A DNA stretch of 44,054 nt from an uncultured Oscillospiraceae bacterium (GTDB lineage: Bacteria > Bacillota > Clostridia > Oscillospirales > Acutalibacteraceae). Below the pieces are notes generated by a model. The model worked only from the letters and a program-made list of their open reading frames with translations. It did not search any database and was not told the origin of the DNA. Positions 43,643 to 44,054 of the stretch are shown piece after piece. Made by a program: the position numbers and the translations under genes. The DNA lies in the NCBI GenBank assembly GCA_900540535.1, contig UQGM01000018.1, positions 1 through 44,054 on the forward strand, given 5' to 3'. The first letter of the stretch is position 1; each line of letters opens with the position of its first letter.

Positions 43643-44054
43643 CTATTCGTTTTTTTGTACATCTTTTTTCTGCACATTAAAGAGATATACATCTATAAGT
43701 TCGCCTTCTTCTATATTGTTTTTACGGCAGTTGTAAGAAATAGAATATCTTGTGCCGTCTGTTTCCAGTAAATTAGTTACCAAAGGCGGGGTTGATAAAG
43801 TTGCATAGGTATCATTTACTTTTATCACGATATGAGAACTGTCAGGTATATCATATATTTCCGAAACGATCAGCACACGATCCTCTGAATATGCGTTTAT
43901 CCAAAATCCCACCTGCATAGTTAAAAGCAGTAGGAGCACAGTGGTATAAGCAAAGTTTTTCTTCCAGAGTTTTTGCCATGCTGTTTTGATAAAAAGAACT
44001 ACAAACCATAAAAAAGTTATAATAGGTACCAGCCAGAGTCCCTGACCATATATT
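43643..44054 (-). CDS. Membrane protein of unknown function, 5' end outside window
   Basis: The frame is open to the window edge, so the GTG at 43939 is internal. About 136 residues are visible. They begin IYGQGLWLVPIITFLWFVV, the first hydrophobic helix, then a basic loop WQKLWKKNFAYTT and a second helix VLLLLLTMQVGFWINAY. An extracytoplasmic domain of about 85 residues follows (IYDIPDSSHIVIKVNDTYATL) and ends in a Lys-rich tail. I do not recognise a family. It is transcribed in the same direction as feoAB but ends at its own terminator. Confidence 0.7.
   Translation of the reverse strand, partial: IYGQGLWLVPIITFLWFVVLFIKTAWQKLWKKNFAYTTVLLLLLTMQVGFWINAYSEDRVLIVSEIYDIPDSSHIVIKVNDTYATLSTPPLVTNLLETDGTRYSISYNCRKNNIEEGELIDVYLFNVQKKDVQKNE

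Noticed and set aside
43940..44054. End of the last minus-strand gene at GTG 43939
   Set aside because: The frame continues without stop to the window edge and encodes a further transmembrane helix, so the gene is 5' truncated by the window.
1..44054. CRISPR arrays, tRNA or rRNA genes, IS elements, prophage or integrase genes
   Set aside because: No repeat-spacer arrays, cloverleaf-like segments, transposase or integrase motifs were recognised by eye. Short tRNAs could only be excluded fully by a covariance-model search.

Overview
The window is a chromosomal segment of a low-GC, Gram-positive, endospore-lineage anaerobe. Strong AGGAGG-type Shine-Dalgarno sites, a whiA-dnaE-pfkA block, a Firmicutes-style dcw cluster, a PASTA-domain class B PBP, MocR and FeoAB all point to Clostridia. 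The gene order and a small GSYTG-type protein suggest Oscillospirales/Ruminococcaceae, but that placement is inference. No rRNA, tRNA, CRISPR array, IS element or prophage gene was recognised. This is ordinary chromosome, and its interest lies mainly in regulatory and intergenic structure.

Layout. (1) 1-5226: 3' part of whiA, dnaE (Pol III alpha) and pfkA, all plus strand. (2) 5380-11765: a URO-D-fold protein (minus), a GtrB/DPM-like glycosyltransferase (plus), a cytosolic cysteine-type sulfatase (minus), then a Wzx/MOP flippase translationally coupled to a sugar-transfer-type ATP-grasp protein. This looks like a small cell-surface glycan module, with divergent promoters carrying palindromes. 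(3) 11814-14479: an XRE regulator with a perfect palindrome upstream, then a nicotinamidase-like hydrolase and nicotinate phosphoribosyltransferase (NAD salvage). (4) 14741-28756: a 14-kb dcw cluster in the order mraZ-rsmH-ftsL-PBP-murE-murF-mraY-ftsW-murG-murA-divIB-ftsZ. It opens with a promoter followed by four 10-bp-phased MraZ-box-like repeats. murB, murC, murD, ddl, ftsA and sepF are not in it. (5) 28822-30668: a small Asn/Gln-rich gene broken by one in-frame TGA, and a MocR regulator. (6) 30785-34903: a GH2 beta-mannosidase, sfsA and a stand-alone ABC-type ATPase. (7) 35174-39650: a TetR regulator, an MMPL/RND exporter and a paired lipoprotein, with two copies of one palindrome at the promoter. 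(8) 39949-41097: fucO-type iron alcohol dehydrogenase with Rex-like and cre-like sites. (9) 41167-44054: feoAB (minus) and a membrane protein truncated by the window end.

The best candidates for something undescribed are: the leader between ftsL and the PBP gene, where two Shine-Dalgarno-equipped small ORFs surround a long hairpin that hides the second Shine-Dalgarno; the small protein whose reading frame continues in register through a TGA to a conserved-looking tail; and the TetR-MMPL-lipoprotein operon, where a surface lipoprotein may be the accessory subunit of a Gram-positive RND pump. All structures and sites were read by eye; no folding or database search was run.
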